A program made the translations under genes and the position numbers. Below are positions 17,456 through 25,685 of a stretch of 64,000 bases of DNA, in pieces. How positions within the stretch are numbered: the stretch's first letter is position 1; every line of letters starts with the position of its first letter. The stretch is from Paenibacillus contaminans (GTDB lineage: Bacteria > Bacillota > Bacilli > Paenibacillales > NBRC-103111), in NCBI RefSeq assembly GCF_003285015.1, contig NZ_QMFB01000013.1, positions 127,045 through 191,044 on the forward strand, in the 5' to 3' direction. Below the pieces are notes generated by a model. That model was not told the DNA's origin. It did not search any database and was given only the letters and a program-made list of their open reading frames with translations.

Positions 17456-18526
17456 TCATGAAGACAAATACTGTTTGACGATCTTCTTCACCTGTTCCTT
17501 GTCCGGAATCCAATACCACAGCTGCATCCGCATGAGAGGGTCTTCCATCATCGCGGATTTGCCCGGTATTTGCATATAATTGACGTCGTCGAAGCTTACG
17601 CCCTTAAACAGCCAAGCCAAGCTGATCAAATCCGCGTCGGAAAAGTTCGTATCGACGACGTCCTTCTTCACCTTGCCGATCAAACCGGGCAGCTCCACAA
17701 GCCGCTCCGGCTGTACCAGCTCGTGCAGGACGGCTTTCATAAGCCGAAGCTGCTCCGCTTGTCTGCCGAAATCGCCGTTGGCGAGCGAATAACGCTCTCT
17801 GACCAGGGTTAACGCCGTACTGCCGTTAAGATGCTGCTCCCCGGCTTTCATTGTTATATCGGTGCCGGTTATGTGCATATCCTTCTCAAAATAAAGGTCC
17901 ACGCCGCCGATCATATCGATAAACTCGGTAAAGCCTTTAAAATTCATTTTGGCATAATAGTGGATCGGCACGCCGAGCATATCGCTGACCGCCTGGATCG
18001 CCGCATCCGTACCGCCCTGACTGCCGCCTTTGGCATGGCCGAGCGCATGCGCATGGTTGATCTTCGTTTCGCCGATCCCCTTCAGATTGACGCGCGTATC
18101 CCGCGGCACCGAGACGGCGGAAAGCTTCTTGAGCGTCGGCATGACGTGCACCAAGACTATAACGTCCGTCCTCGCCGCCTCTTCGCTATCCGTATCCACA
18201 CCGAGCAAAAGCACGTTAAACGCTTTCTCATCCTTCTCGGCAGGGGAAACGATCTCTTCTGATAAGGCTCCCGGACTTTCATTCGAAGCGGTATTCGCTA
18301 AGGACGGCTCCGCTGCGTTTTGTTGGGGCGAAGCGGAAGCCGAGGCAGAAGCGTCGGCAAGCTTACCGCTAGTCGGCGAATGCTCATCCGCTTCGTTCGG
18401 CATCGCCAATACCGGATACGTTTTGTATCCAAAATGACGTGACGGATGAAGCTCCCATACGCCCCATGTGGCTGCAACAATAGAGACAATGGCGCCAATT
18501 TGCAACATCTTTTTCCAATATCTCAT
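17456..18526 (-). CDS. LCP (LytR-CpsA-Psr) family cell-wall glycopolymer transferase
   Basis: The 356-residue protein has one N-terminal transmembrane helix (about 8-24), a Ser/Ala/Glu-rich spacer (about 45-100) and the LCP domain (from AFNVLLLGVDTD). It shows the conserved RTDVIVLVHV, SVPRDTRV, KINHAHALGG-like and LVRERYSLANGDFGRQ motifs. LCP enzymes attach teichoic-acid-type polymers to peptidoglycan on the outer face of the membrane. ATG 18526 has GGAGATG upstream. A perfect palindrome lies 23-49 bp upstream of the start. The gene stands alone. Confidence 0.9.
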   Translation of the reverse strand: MRYWKKMLQIGAIVSIVAATWGVWELHPSRHFGYKTYPVLAMPNEADEHSPTSGKLADASASASASPQQNAAEPSLANTASNESPGALSEEIVSPAEKDEKAFNVLLLGVDTDSEEAARTDVIVLVHVMPTLKKLSAVSVPRDTRVNLKGIGETKINHAHALGHAKGGSQGGTDAAIQAVSDMLGVPIHYYAKMNFKGFTEFIDMIGGVDLYFEKDMHITGTDITMKAGEQHLNGSTALTLVRERYSLANGDFGRQAEQLRLMKAVLHELVQPERLVELPGLIGKVKKDVVDTNFSDADLISLAWLFKGVSFDDVNYMQIPGKSAMMEDPLMRMQLWYWIPDKEQVKKIVKQYLSS

Positions 18527-18548
18527 TCTAACATCTCCGATACACGGT

Positions 18549-18575
18549 TATTATGATACAAAATGTATCATAATA
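18549..18575. promoter_or_regulatory. Perfect palindrome upstream of the LCP gene, candidate operator
   Basis: Arms TATTATGATACA and TGTATCATAATA are exact reverse complements (12 bp) around AAA. The site lies 23 bp upstream of the LCP start and is followed by no T-run, so an operator is more likely than a terminator. The binding protein is unknown. Confidence 0.55.
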
Positions 18576-18585
18576 TCGCCGTTTT

Positions 18586-19046
18586 TTCCACGTTTTTTTT
18601 CTTGAAGAGCGGCAAGGAATGCTAGAGTTAAGCGCACCACGCTAGAGAACGCATGCGGTCGGCCTTAAGCAGCAATGCACCGCGCGCCGGGAGTAGCGCG
18701 CGGCGGTGCGGAAGAGTCCTGCGTGTGCTGGGGGCTTTTCCGCACCGCGTGGGCCTCCCGGCGCGCGGTGCCATCACGGCACGCGGTGCTCGGTCACACG
18801 TCGGCGCGCGCAGTGGGAGAGCACTGCATGCCGGGAGTCACGCGTGGTGCGGAAGAATACTGCGAGCTGCGCTGGAGTCCGATTTTACCCGATTGGAATC
18901 GAGTTCAGCTTCCTTTCCTTATCCGCAATTCGAAAATGCCCGCTTACAGCGGCTGTTTGGCTAAGTACACCGGTAAATCCTCTCTCCAAGCAGGAAAATT
19001 CGGACTCCAGCATATGGGGAAGCTTGATTCCTTTGTCCAAGTGGGC
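18586..19046. repeat. Gene-poor GC-rich stretch with nested inverted repeats
   Basis: No credible gene is seen here. Outer arms at 18677-18693 and 18755-18771 are exact 17-bp reverse complements (GCACCGCGCGCCGGGAG). Inner arms at 18703-18713 and 18738-18748 are exact 11-bp complements (GCGGTGCGGAA). A degenerate copy of the left half recurs from about 18830 (GCCGGGAG...GTGCGGAAGA). Plus-strand open frames lack ribosome sites and family features. Confidence 0.6.
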
Positions 19047-19250
19047 AAAGTCGGGCTACATCAGCGCCGCAGCCCGGTGCAGGCCAAATAGCCCGTTAAA
19101 GTCAGGCTACATCAGCGCCGCAGCCCGGTGCGGGCCAAATAACCCGTTAAAGTCGGGCTACACCTCCGCCGCGGCGCGGTGCGGGCCAGATAGCACGAAA
19201 AAGTCGGGCTGCACCTCCGCCGCGGCCTAGTGCCGGCCGAATAACCCAAC
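19047..19250. repeat. 51-bp tandem repeat, four copies
   Basis: Copies begin at 19047, 19098, 19149 and 19200, each starting AAAGTCGGGCTACA or a close variant, with GCCGC..C.GTGC.GGCC in the middle. The exact 51-bp period is a multiple of three, which makes a chance open frame (SGYISAAARCGPNNPLK-like). No start with a ribosome site precedes it. Confidence 0.75.
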
Positions 19251-19256
19251 TTGCGG

Positions 19257-19314
19257 CACAAAAAAGAACAGCGGCTAACTTTGATTTTACAAAGTTAAGC
19301 GCCGTCCTTTTGTG
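19257..19314. terminator. Terminator downstream of the DUF1801 gene
   Basis: A long inverted repeat pairs GCGGCTAACTTTG with CAAAGTTAAGCGCC and extends outward through A-rich and T-rich flanks (CACAAAA ... TTTTGTG). It could act in both directions; the minus-strand gene ends at 19335. Confidence 0.7.
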
Positions 19315-19334
19315 AGTTTTATGTGTAAACGTAT

Positions 19335-19676
19335 TTAAAGCGAGCCTGAAGCGTGGCTGACCCAGGACACCAGCTGTCCGGAATCAAACGTATCGCCTTT
19401 ACGCAGCTTTACCGTCTTTCTTTCCGCGGGGCCGTCGAACATCCCTTCCGGAAGCTCAAGCCCGGCGGCGTTAAAAATCGTAAAGCTGACAGCGTCCTTC
19501 GATGTCGAAATGACAGCGGCATATTTTCCGTTTTTCAAAAAATGAGGCTTCTTGTACTGCAAACGTTCATGCACATCCGGTATAGCCTGGCGGACAACCT
19601 CACGCAGATTGGCGGAAAGCTCACCCTGCCATGGTTCTTTTAACGTTTCAATAAAATCGGTTACTTCCTGGTTCAT
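19335..19676 (-). CDS. DUF1801 domain protein
   Basis: The 113-residue protein matches the DUF1801 (YdhG-like) fold by its pattern IPDVHERLQYKKPHFLKNGKY and a C-terminal DSGQLVSWV segment. Function is unknown. It ends the VOC/DUF1801 unit 42 bp after the VOC gene, and such proteins commonly accompany ECF42 sigma factors. An AAGGAG ribosome site precedes ATG 19676. A second DUF1801-like gene in the window (57863) is interrupted. Confidence 0.8.
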   Translation of the reverse strand: MNQEVTDFIETLKEPWQGELSANLREVVRQAIPDVHERLQYKKPHFLKNGKYAAVISTSKDAVSFTIFNAAGLELPEGMFDGPAERKTVKLRKGDTFDSGQLVSWVSHASGSL

Positions 19677-19718
19677 TTTGCATACACTCCTTAAAGTCAG
19701 CAGTTTGATTAATCCCGT

Positions 19719-20111
19719 TTACCGTTTGGTAATCATCCACGTGACGCCGAATTTATCTACGACCTCTCCATAATAGCCCCATGGCTGAAGAGCGAAAGGA
19801 AACTTGTTTTCGCCGCCTTGGGCAAGCTTGTCATATGCCGTTCTGGCTTCGGTCTCATCGTCGTAGCTCAAAGCAAGACTGATGCTGCGGCTGCCGGCTA
19901 CCGGCTCGAAGGAATCGCTCATCATCAACATATTCGTTCCCGCCACCTTCAAAGCCAAATGCATGACTTTATCCTTCATCGCTTCCGGCGTACCCGGCGC
20001 CTCGCCGTATGTGGCAAGGGATACGATTTCCCCTCCGAGCGACTCCGCATAAAAATTCGCTTGGCTTCTTGCATCCTCCGACATCAGATAAGCATTTAAT
20101 TGCGCTCCCAT
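19719..20111 (-). CDS. VOC-superfamily (PhnB/glyoxalase-like) protein
   Basis: The 130-residue protein has the PhnB-type pattern: FYAESLGGEIVSLATYGEAPG near the N-terminus, MHLALKVAGTNMLMMSD in the middle, and a C-terminal QPWGYYGEVVDKFGVTWMI. It is a small single-domain member of the vicinal-oxygen-chelate fold; substrate is unknown. A predicted ECF42 promoter (20156-20182) lies 45 bp upstream. Confidence 0.85.
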   Translation of the reverse strand: MGAQLNAYLMSEDARSQANFYAESLGGEIVSLATYGEAPGTPEAMKDKVMHLALKVAGTNMLMMSDSFEPVAGSRSISLALSYDDETEARTAYDKLAQGGENKFPFALQPWGYYGEVVDKFGVTWMITKR

Positions 20112-20155
20112 TTTTCCAACAACCTTTCCATTATTTTTTGTCTTTCTACTAACAT

Positions 20156-20182
20156 GACGAATGAATATTGACGAAATCGACA
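20156..20182 (-). promoter_or_regulatory. Predicted ECF42 promoter of the VOC/DUF1801 unit
   Basis: On the minus strand TGTCGA (20177-20182), 17 bases, then CGTC (20156-20159). This is the same architecture as at 20745 and 22575 and fits the reported ECF42 target motif (TGTCGA at -35, CGTC at -10). Confidence 0.7.
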
Positions 20183-20199
20183 GATGAATAAAAAAATAT

Positions 20200-20634
20200 T
20201 TAAATTTTTTTTAACATGTCGAGCTGGTGCTGCAGGTCGGCTTCCAATGCCTTTATTCTGGGCTCTTTCAAGGAATTCGGCTTCTCTTCGAGCTTGCGCA
20301 ATTCGATCTCGCATTTGCCGCGTCCTTTCGGAACCGGCATCCGGAGCGCCCAACTCAAAGCTTCGTTCTCCGTTCTCACATCGATCAGGCAGTATTCCGC
20401 AACTAGCTCCTGATCTGCTGGAAAAGGACCGGCCGACAGCTCCGGCTTTCCACCATCCGCAGGATACGATATCCTTACCCCTGCCGAGCTTGGCTGAAGC
20501 TCTTCAGCGGCAAGGAGCGCGCCCTCCTCGGCCAAGGACTTTAAGTACGCATTCATAGCGTCGTTTTGTTCCCGGCTGTGATTTACCCGAGCTTCCGAAT
20601 AACCGCTCGCTTTGACAATCAACATAAATCGCAT
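20200..20634 (-). CDS. YciI/DGPF-domain protein
   Basis: The 144-residue protein starts MRFMLIVKASGYSEA and carries the YCII-type segment (ADGGKPELSAGPFPADQELVAEYCLIDV), close to the DGPF motif that marks partners of ECF42 sigma factors. ATG 20634 has GGAGGGGGG upstream and is preferred to the upstream ATG at 20685. It is a paralogue of the protein at 22052. It has its own predicted ECF42 promoter. Confidence 0.85.
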   Translation of the reverse strand: MRFMLIVKASGYSEARVNHSREQNDAMNAYLKSLAEEGALLAAEELQPSSAGVRISYPADGGKPELSAGPFPADQELVAEYCLIDVRTENEALSWALRMPVPKGRGKCEIELRKLEEKPNSLKEPRIKALEADLQHQLDMLKKI

Positions 20635-20744
20635 TCTGGTTCCCCCCTCCTGCAAGGTTTGCTCGCAAACCTGCTTCGTAAGCATCGTTTGGGAAGAAAA
20701 CTCGAAGGCAGCGCCGCTCCCTTCACTCTCCCTCTTACTTTAAC

Positions 20745-20771
20745 GACGAACGGGAACCTTCATAATCGACA
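20745..20771 (-). promoter_or_regulatory. Predicted ECF42 promoter of the first YciI gene
   Basis: On the minus strand TGTCGA (20766-20771), a 17-base spacer, then CGTC (20745-20748). It lies in the 155-bp gap between the sigma factor stop and the YciI start at 20634. Confidence 0.7.
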
Positions 20772-20789
20772 AGGCAGCGCTAAAATATT

Positions 20790-22055
20790 TTATTTCGACG
20801 TTCCGGGCCAACATTCGGCCGCACGGTTCAGTAAAAGCGTCCGCTCACGCTCATTGCGGGTCATCGATGCGGCGCGTTGAAATTCCGTACGGGCTTCATC
20901 GTGCCGTCCCAGCTTCGCCAGAAGGTCGCCGCGAACGCTCGGCAGCAGATGGTATCCCTTTAAGGAATTCTCGTTATTCAGCTCGTCGACAATTTGCAGC
21001 CCGAAGGCCGGTCCGAACGCCATGGATATGGCAACCGCCCGGTTCAATTCGACGATCGGCGAAGGCTTTGCTCTGGACAGCGCTTCATACAGAGCGGCGA
21101 TGCGGATCCAATCCGTCTCATCCGCGGTCGGCGCCATCGCGTGGCAAGCGGAAATCGCGGCCTGCAGCGAGTAAGGCCCAAGCGGCCGTCCAAGCTTCCG
21201 GCAGCGTTCCAGTGCCGCCAAGCCTCGGCGGATGAGCAGCCGATCCCATAACGCGCGGTTTTGATCCATGAGAAGAACCGGTTCACCCTTGGCGTTAACC
21301 CGGGTTTTGAACCGCGAAGATTGAATCTCCATTAAGGCGACCAAGCCATGAACTTCCGGTTCGTTAGACGCGACCTCGGCAAGCACGCGCCCCAGTCTCA
21401 GCGCCTCCTGGCATAACATCGGACGGATCCAGCGATCCCCGGAGGTTGCCGAATATCCTTCATTGAACATAAGATAAATCACTTCAAGTACAGTGGAGAG
21501 ACGGCTTTTGAGCTCCTCCCCGGAAGGCACTTCAAAAGGAATCTTCTCCGCGCTAAGGGTTTTCTTCGCCCGGACAATTCGCTGGGCAATCGTCGATTCA
21601 GCGGCGAGGAACGAACGTGCGATTTCATCTGTAGTAAGCCCGCACAACAAACGAAGCGTCAAGGCAACTCTGGCGTCCTGGGATAGTACGGGATGACAGG
21701 TCATGAAAATCAGACGAAGGAGATCGTCGCCGATCTCCCCGTCCAACGCGCCATTGACGTCTTCTTCCGTATATAAATCCGTATTGCGGGCGACCTCTGC
21801 GTACTTCTGATCCCGAAGCTTGTTTCTGCGTATGAGATCGATCGCGCGCCGTTTGGCCGTCGTCATCAGCCAGGCGCCCGGATTGTCCGGGATGCCCGTC
21901 TCCGGCCATTTTTCGAGGGCAATGACCAAAGCATCCTGGGCAAGATCCTCTGCGAGTCCCACGTCCCGAACCATTCGCGTTAACCCCGCGATAAGCTTTG
22001 CCGATTCCATTCGCCATATCGTATCGACGGTTCGAAGTGCATGAGGCAAACTCAT
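20790..22055 (-). CDS. ECF42-group RNA polymerase sigma factor with C-terminal TPR-like extension
   Basis: The 421-residue protein has sigma-70 region 2 (about 15-90; GLAEDLAQDALVIALEKWPE, NPGAWLMTTAKRRAIDLIRR) and region 4 (about 115-165; LRLLCGLTTDEIARSFLAAESTIAQRIVRAK). A ~240-residue helical extension follows (DUF6596/TPR-like; LSRAKPSPIVELNRAVAISM). This layout and the DGPF neighbours define ECF42. ATG 22055 overlaps the YciI stop (ATGA), so the two are co-translated. In ECF42 the C-terminal extension, not an anti-sigma factor, controls activity. Confidence 0.93.
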   Translation of the reverse strand: MSLPHALRTVDTIWRMESAKLIAGLTRMVRDVGLAEDLAQDALVIALEKWPETGIPDNPGAWLMTTAKRRAIDLIRRNKLRDQKYAEVARNTDLYTEEDVNGALDGEIGDDLLRLIFMTCHPVLSQDARVALTLRLLCGLTTDEIARSFLAAESTIAQRIVRAKKTLSAEKIPFEVPSGEELKSRLSTVLEVIYLMFNEGYSATSGDRWIRPMLCQEALRLGRVLAEVASNEPEVHGLVALMEIQSSRFKTRVNAKGEPVLLMDQNRALWDRLLIRRGLAALERCRKLGRPLGPYSLQAAISACHAMAPTADETDWIRIAALYEALSRAKPSPIVELNRAVAISMAFGPAFGLQIVDELNNENSLKGYHLLPSVRGDLLAKLGRHDEARTEFQRAASMTRNERERTLLLNRAAECWPGTSK

Positions 22056-22486
22056 GCTTTTTTCTGCTCCCGGGCCTGTTCGCGAAGCGCCGCTTCTCTC
22101 GCCAGCGATTCGGGATTGTCCATAATGTCCTCCACCTCGAACACTTGCCTAAGCTCAATTTCCCCCTGCCCGAATCCATGGGGATCCGGCATGCGCAGCG
22201 CCCATTCAATCGCTTCTTCCCGGGATTTGACTTCAATCAACGTATATCCCGCGATTATTTCTTTGGCCTCCGTAAACGGTCCGTCAATCACTTTAGGCTT
22301 GCCTCCAGGCTCCGGATATGAAATTCGGATTCCTTTTGAGCTGGGCTGCAGCCCGTCGGCAGCGAGCAAAACGCCCGCTTTAACAAGTTCCTCGTTATAC
22401 TTCTGCATCGCATCGATAAGCTCCTGGCTGGGCATTACCCCTGCTTCCGAATCCGCTGTAGCTTTAACGATCAACATAAATCTCAT
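22052..22486 (-). CDS. YciI/DGPF-domain protein, partner of ECF42
   Basis: The 144-residue protein contains the exact DGPF motif (GGKPKVIDGPFTEAKEIIAGYTLIEV) and the N-terminal MRFMLIVKA. It is first in the sigma operon and overlaps the sigma start by four bases. AGGAGG precedes ATG 22486. A predicted ECF42 promoter lies about 90 bp upstream, implying positive autoregulation. Confidence 0.9.
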   Translation of the reverse strand: MRFMLIVKATADSEAGVMPSQELIDAMQKYNEELVKAGVLLAADGLQPSSKGIRISYPEPGGKPKVIDGPFTEAKEIIAGYTLIEVKSREEAIEWALRMPDPHGFGQGEIELRQVFEVEDIMDNPESLAREAALREQAREQKKA

Positions 22487-22574
22487 AAATGTACGCCTCC
22501 TAGTTTTTATAATGAAGCTTCGGATGCGGTATCAATAATTGGACCGTTCCGGTTATTTCCGCTTCTATGTATAC

Positions 22575-22601
22575 GACGAACAGCTGTCGGCCGAATCGAC
22601 A
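22575..22601 (-). promoter_or_regulatory. Predicted ECF42 autoregulatory promoter
   Basis: On the minus strand TGTCGA (22596-22601), 17 bases, then CGTC (22575-22578). It is upstream of the YciI-sigma operon. Apart from this site and the terminator at 22742, the 22487-22815 gap shows nothing recognisable. Confidence 0.7.
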
Positions 22602-22741
22602 ACCCTATCATTTTTTTTAAGGCCAAGAGGATAATTTCGTAATCAATACGGTTACCTCAACACTAACAGATACTAGGATGCCGCGCAAAAATTAGTTTTC
22701 GAGAGAAAACGGAAGATACTCTGCAGGGGCACTTCCAGACT

Positions 22742-22780
22742 GACAAAAAAAGAAAACCGCCCGAATCACGGGACGGTTTT
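22742..22780 (-). terminator. Terminator of the first phytanoyl-dioxygenase-family gene
   Basis: Minus-strand stem AAAACCGTCCCG / CGGGCGGTTTT followed by CTTTTTTT; a typical intrinsic terminator 36 bp after the stop at 22816. Confidence 0.85.
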
Positions 22781-22815
22781 CTAGCGTGCAGCCCTAAGTC
22801 AAAGCTATTGCTCCC

Positions 22816-23502
22816 TTAACCTACGACCTGAATCGGATTCGCCCAGCCGTACTCGGGATCGGGCTCCCTCGCGTCTTTATACGTGCTGATCAGCGCCCAG
22901 CGGTCTTTGCCGGTTACGTTCGGATACGAGGCATGGAACGTCAGATCGTGAAAAATAACCGCCGTCCCCGCTTTCGCCGGAATCGCAACGACTTTGCTTT
23001 CGTCGATATCCTCCGGGCGCAGCCTGCTGACGAACCCTTCCGACGCGTCGTCCGGATTAACATGATCTACGGCGCTGCGATGCGAGCCCGGGACCATTTT
23101 CAGGCAGCCGTTCTCCGGGAAAGCGTCGTCGAGCGCGATCCAAACCGATACCTTGTTGCTGCCTTTCCAATACGGCCAATCCTGATGCCAAGGCGATGCG
23201 AAATCTTTGCTTGCGTCCTTCGCAACCACTTTATCCGAAAGAAACAGCACCTGGTCGCCGATTACCTCCCGCAGCACGGCTGCAATCCGCGAATCCGCCG
23301 CAAGCTTGCGGAACATTTCGCTTTGCAGAGCAAGCCCGACATAAACGCCGTGCGTAAAATGCTTGCCGCTTCCTTCCCGTTCCTCAACCTTCGCTAGCGT
23401 ATCGCGAATTTCCTGTTTGAACGCCGCCACCTCTTCGATCGAGAACATATTTTCCGCAATGACATAGCCGTCTCTATCATATTGCTCTTTGAATCGGGTC
23501 AT
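22816..23502 (-). CDS. Phytanoyl-CoA dioxygenase (PhyH) family oxygenase
   Basis: The 228-residue protein has the Fe(II)-binding HxD pair His106/Asp108 (SPWHQDWPYW), distal His190 (FHASYP) and the 2-oxoglutarate-binding Arg near 201. It is predicted to be a 2-oxoglutarate-dependent dioxygenase; substrate is unknown. ATG 23502 is chosen because GGGAGG lies upstream and the protein then aligns from its first helix; the longer frame to 23676 has no family support. It is divergent from an AraC regulator (23695). Confidence 0.88.
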   Translation of the reverse strand: MTRFKEQYDRDGYVIAENMFSIEEVAAFKQEIRDTLAKVEEREGSGKHFTHGVYVGLALQSEMFRKLAADSRIAAVLREVIGDQVLFLSDKVVAKDASKDFASPWHQDWPYWKGSNKVSVWIALDDAFPENGCLKMVPGSHRSAVDHVNPDDASEGFVSRLRPEDIDESKVVAIPAKAGTAVIFHDLTFHASYPNVTGKDRWALISTYKDAREPDPEYGWANPIQVVG

Positions 23503-23694
23503 GTTTATTTCCTCCCACGGATTGGATTCGGATTCGATCATCGCTCCTGCGACACCCTCATTATCCGTTCTCGCACAGCCTGCCGTAAACGCTCCAATTG
23601 CAACCGAATGCTCCAAAAGGAACATGTACAATTGCCCACGACCCTTGCAGTACCTTATGATAGACGTAACGAACAAATGAAAAGGAATGTCGAT

Positions 23695-24540
23695 ATGTAT
23701 ATCAAATTCGCGCCTAAGCCGAACGGGATCCCGCTTCCGCTGCTCGCCTGCGATGTCGGCTACCAGAAGCTGCTGCGCACGGATTACGAACCGAACTGCT
23801 GGCCTTTCTACCAGTTCGTTTGCTGCTACAAGGGCGAAGGGCTATACCTCACGCAAGGTCAGTCCTTCCCGTTAACCGAAGGCTCCGTCATTTTCATGAA
23901 GCCGGGGGTTCATCATCAATACGCGAAAAACGGCGACGCCTGCTTCGTCTCCTGGGTTTCGTTCGACGGCTTTTTAATCGAGCAGCTGTGCCAGAGCAGC
24001 AGCGGGCTTTTCGCGGATTCTCCTTTCGCGATCATCCAAGACCGGACACATCCGAATTTGCATCTGGACATCATGTCCGTCTTCGAGCATGCGGAGGATC
24101 CGTTCGCGCTCGAGCGCATATCCGCCGTCCTGTATCGAATCGCCATCGAATTTATGCTGCAGCTGAAGCATAACGGCGGCTCCGCCCGAATCCCGGACCG
24201 GGATCGGCAAGAGAAGAGGCTTGAAGCCGCCATCAACTGGATGAAGCAAAATGTGGACGCTCCGGCCGACATCACGCAACTTGCGGAAAAGCTGCATATT
24301 TCCCGGCAGCATTTATGCAGACTGTTTCAGCAGAAATTCGGCGTATCGACCAAGGAATATATGACGAAGCTCAAAATTTTGCAGGCCCAAAAAGATCTCG
24401 TCGAGTTCGCCGAAAAATCGGTTGCCGACGTAGCCGAAAGCCTCGGCTTCGTTAATACGAGCCATTTTGCGCGGGTGTTCAAGCAGGTGACCGGCGTATC
24501 GCCGAACGCCTTTCGGGAGTCGTTTTTTTTGCGAGGGTAA
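23695..24540 (+). CDS. AraC-family regulator paired with PhyH gene 1
   Basis: The 281-residue protein has an N-terminal cupin-type sensing domain (about 25-125; LTEGSVIFMKPGVHHQY) and two C-terminal helix-turn-helix motifs (about 185-280; ITQLAEKLHISRQHLCRLFQ and VADVAESLGFVNTSHFARVF). ATG 23695 follows AAAGGA by 8 bases. Divergent arrangement suggests it controls the adjacent dioxygenase. Upstream in-frame ATGs (23482, 23677) give non-homologous extensions. Confidence 0.9.
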   Translation: MYIKFAPKPNGIPLPLLACDVGYQKLLRTDYEPNCWPFYQFVCCYKGEGLYLTQGQSFPLTEGSVIFMKPGVHHQYAKNGDACFVSWVSFDGFLIEQLCQSSSGLFADSPFAIIQDRTHPNLHLDIMSVFEHAEDPFALERISAVLYRIAIEFMLQLKHNGGSARIPDRDRQEKRLEAAINWMKQNVDAPADITQLAEKLHISRQHLCRLFQQKFGVSTKEYMTKLKILQAQKDLVEFAEKSVADVAESLGFVNTSHFARVFKQVTGVSPNAFRESFFLRG

Positions 24541-24616
24541 TAGAACAGGATAAGTAAAATCGATTGAAACTCCAGTTACAGGAGATAGTAAACTAACATA
24601 CCGGAGGTGAATGGTT

Positions 24617-25618
24617 TTGCATTCAAAAAACGAAACGGATCGGCAAAAACAAGTGGGATCTGCTTCTATGGATCAAGAGAGGACCTATTCGATTGGGGAA
24701 GCGGCCAAAATGATCGGCTCCACGATCAAAACCGTACGTTACTATGATGAAATCGGATTAGTGAAACCCGCCGGCTATACGGAAGGGGGGCATCGATTAT
24801 ACACAATGGAAGATTTATGGCGTCTGGAGTTGGTTACAACCTTGCGCTATTTGGATTTTGGAATTGATGAAATAAGTCAGGTGATATCCGGAGAAATACC
24901 GGTTGATAAAGCGCTCGACTGGCAGATCGAATCGTTGGAGACACAGGCTGCTACGCTTACGAATATGATATCGATTTTGCGTCAAGCGAAGAAGCATCAA
25001 GGGGATTCATTACGTTATATCTATGATTTGGTCAACGCACGGACAACAAACAGCGAGAAACGCAGTCGATTCATCAGCGAGAAAGTGGAAGCCTCCAATT
25101 TTTTTGACGGGGTTCCTGAAGAATGGAGAGGCTCCCTTTTATATTTTTTTAATAAATACATTATCAATCAAATAAAAGTATCCGCCAAACAAACTGTCGC
25201 TTGGAATGAGCTGCAGGAGCTCATTAACGATCCCCAGTTCATATCGGACCTGAGAAACGGCGAGTTCCTGTTTTTTAATATGGTTCATCAGCCCAAATTT
25301 GATGCGGCTACTTGGGTTAAGAAGCTTGAGGACATTCATATTCGATTGAATAAGGCATTAAAGAAGAAATTACCTGCCGATCACCGGTTCGTGCAAGCCA
25401 TTGTCGAGGATACGGCCATGTTGTATGCGAATCCGGGGCAGTCGGTCGATAAAGAAGATTTCTTTCGTTACTTTGCCAAATATTCACAAACCATTCGAAC
25501 AGAACGCATCGAAAGATTCAACACGTTATGTTCCATCTTAAGCCCCAAATTCCGCCAGTTTTCGAAAGGAAACCTTTTATTGCTTCAGGGTATACAGTGG
25601 AAGCTTGAACATATGTAA
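24617..25618 (+). CDS. MerR-family transcriptional regulator with long C-terminal domain
   Basis: The 333-residue protein has an N-terminal MerR helix-turn-helix (YSIGEAAKMIGSTIKTVRYY, then EIGLVKPAGYTEGGHRLYT) and a coiled-coil-like segment (about 85-125). A ~210-residue helical effector domain without a recognised motif follows. TTG 24617 sits 9 bases after GGAGG; ATG 24611 is only 3 bases away and less likely. Its target may be the convergent alpha/beta hydrolase or a distant gene; no MerR-type operator was identified. Confidence 0.88.
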   Translation: MHSKNETDRQKQVGSASMDQERTYSIGEAAKMIGSTIKTVRYYDEIGLVKPAGYTEGGHRLYTMEDLWRLELVTTLRYLDFGIDEISQVISGEIPVDKALDWQIESLETQAATLTNMISILRQAKKHQGDSLRYIYDLVNARTTNSEKRSRFISEKVEASNFFDGVPEEWRGSLLYFFNKYIINQIKVSAKQTVAWNELQELINDPQFISDLRNGEFLFFNMVHQPKFDAATWVKKLEDIHIRLNKALKKKLPADHRFVQAIVEDTAMLYANPGQSVDKEDFFRYFAKYSQTIRTERIERFNTLCSILSPKFRQFSKGNLLLLQGIQWKLEHM

Positions 25619-25633
25619 ACAATAATGTGAACA

Positions 25634-25657
25634 CCCGAAGGGCTAAGCGCCCTCGGG
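25634..25657. terminator. Bidirectional terminator-like hairpin
   Basis: Stem CCCGAAGGGC / GCCCTCGGG between the convergent MerR (ends 25618) and hydrolase (ends 25686) genes. The T-tract is weak. Confidence 0.55.
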
Positions 25658-25685
25658 CTATTCATGATCCATATCAGAAATCGGG

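Noticed and set aside
18706..19230. 174-residue plus-strand frame with SAAARCGP repeats
   Set aside because: It is the translation of the 51-bp tandem repeat and GC-rich block, with no ribosome site; the open frame follows from the period being a multiple of three.
19047..19250. Possible CRISPR array
   Set aside because: The units are contiguous 51-bp copies with no conserved-repeat/variable-spacer alternation, and no cas genes are near. The same applies to the 72-bp and 45-bp arrays.
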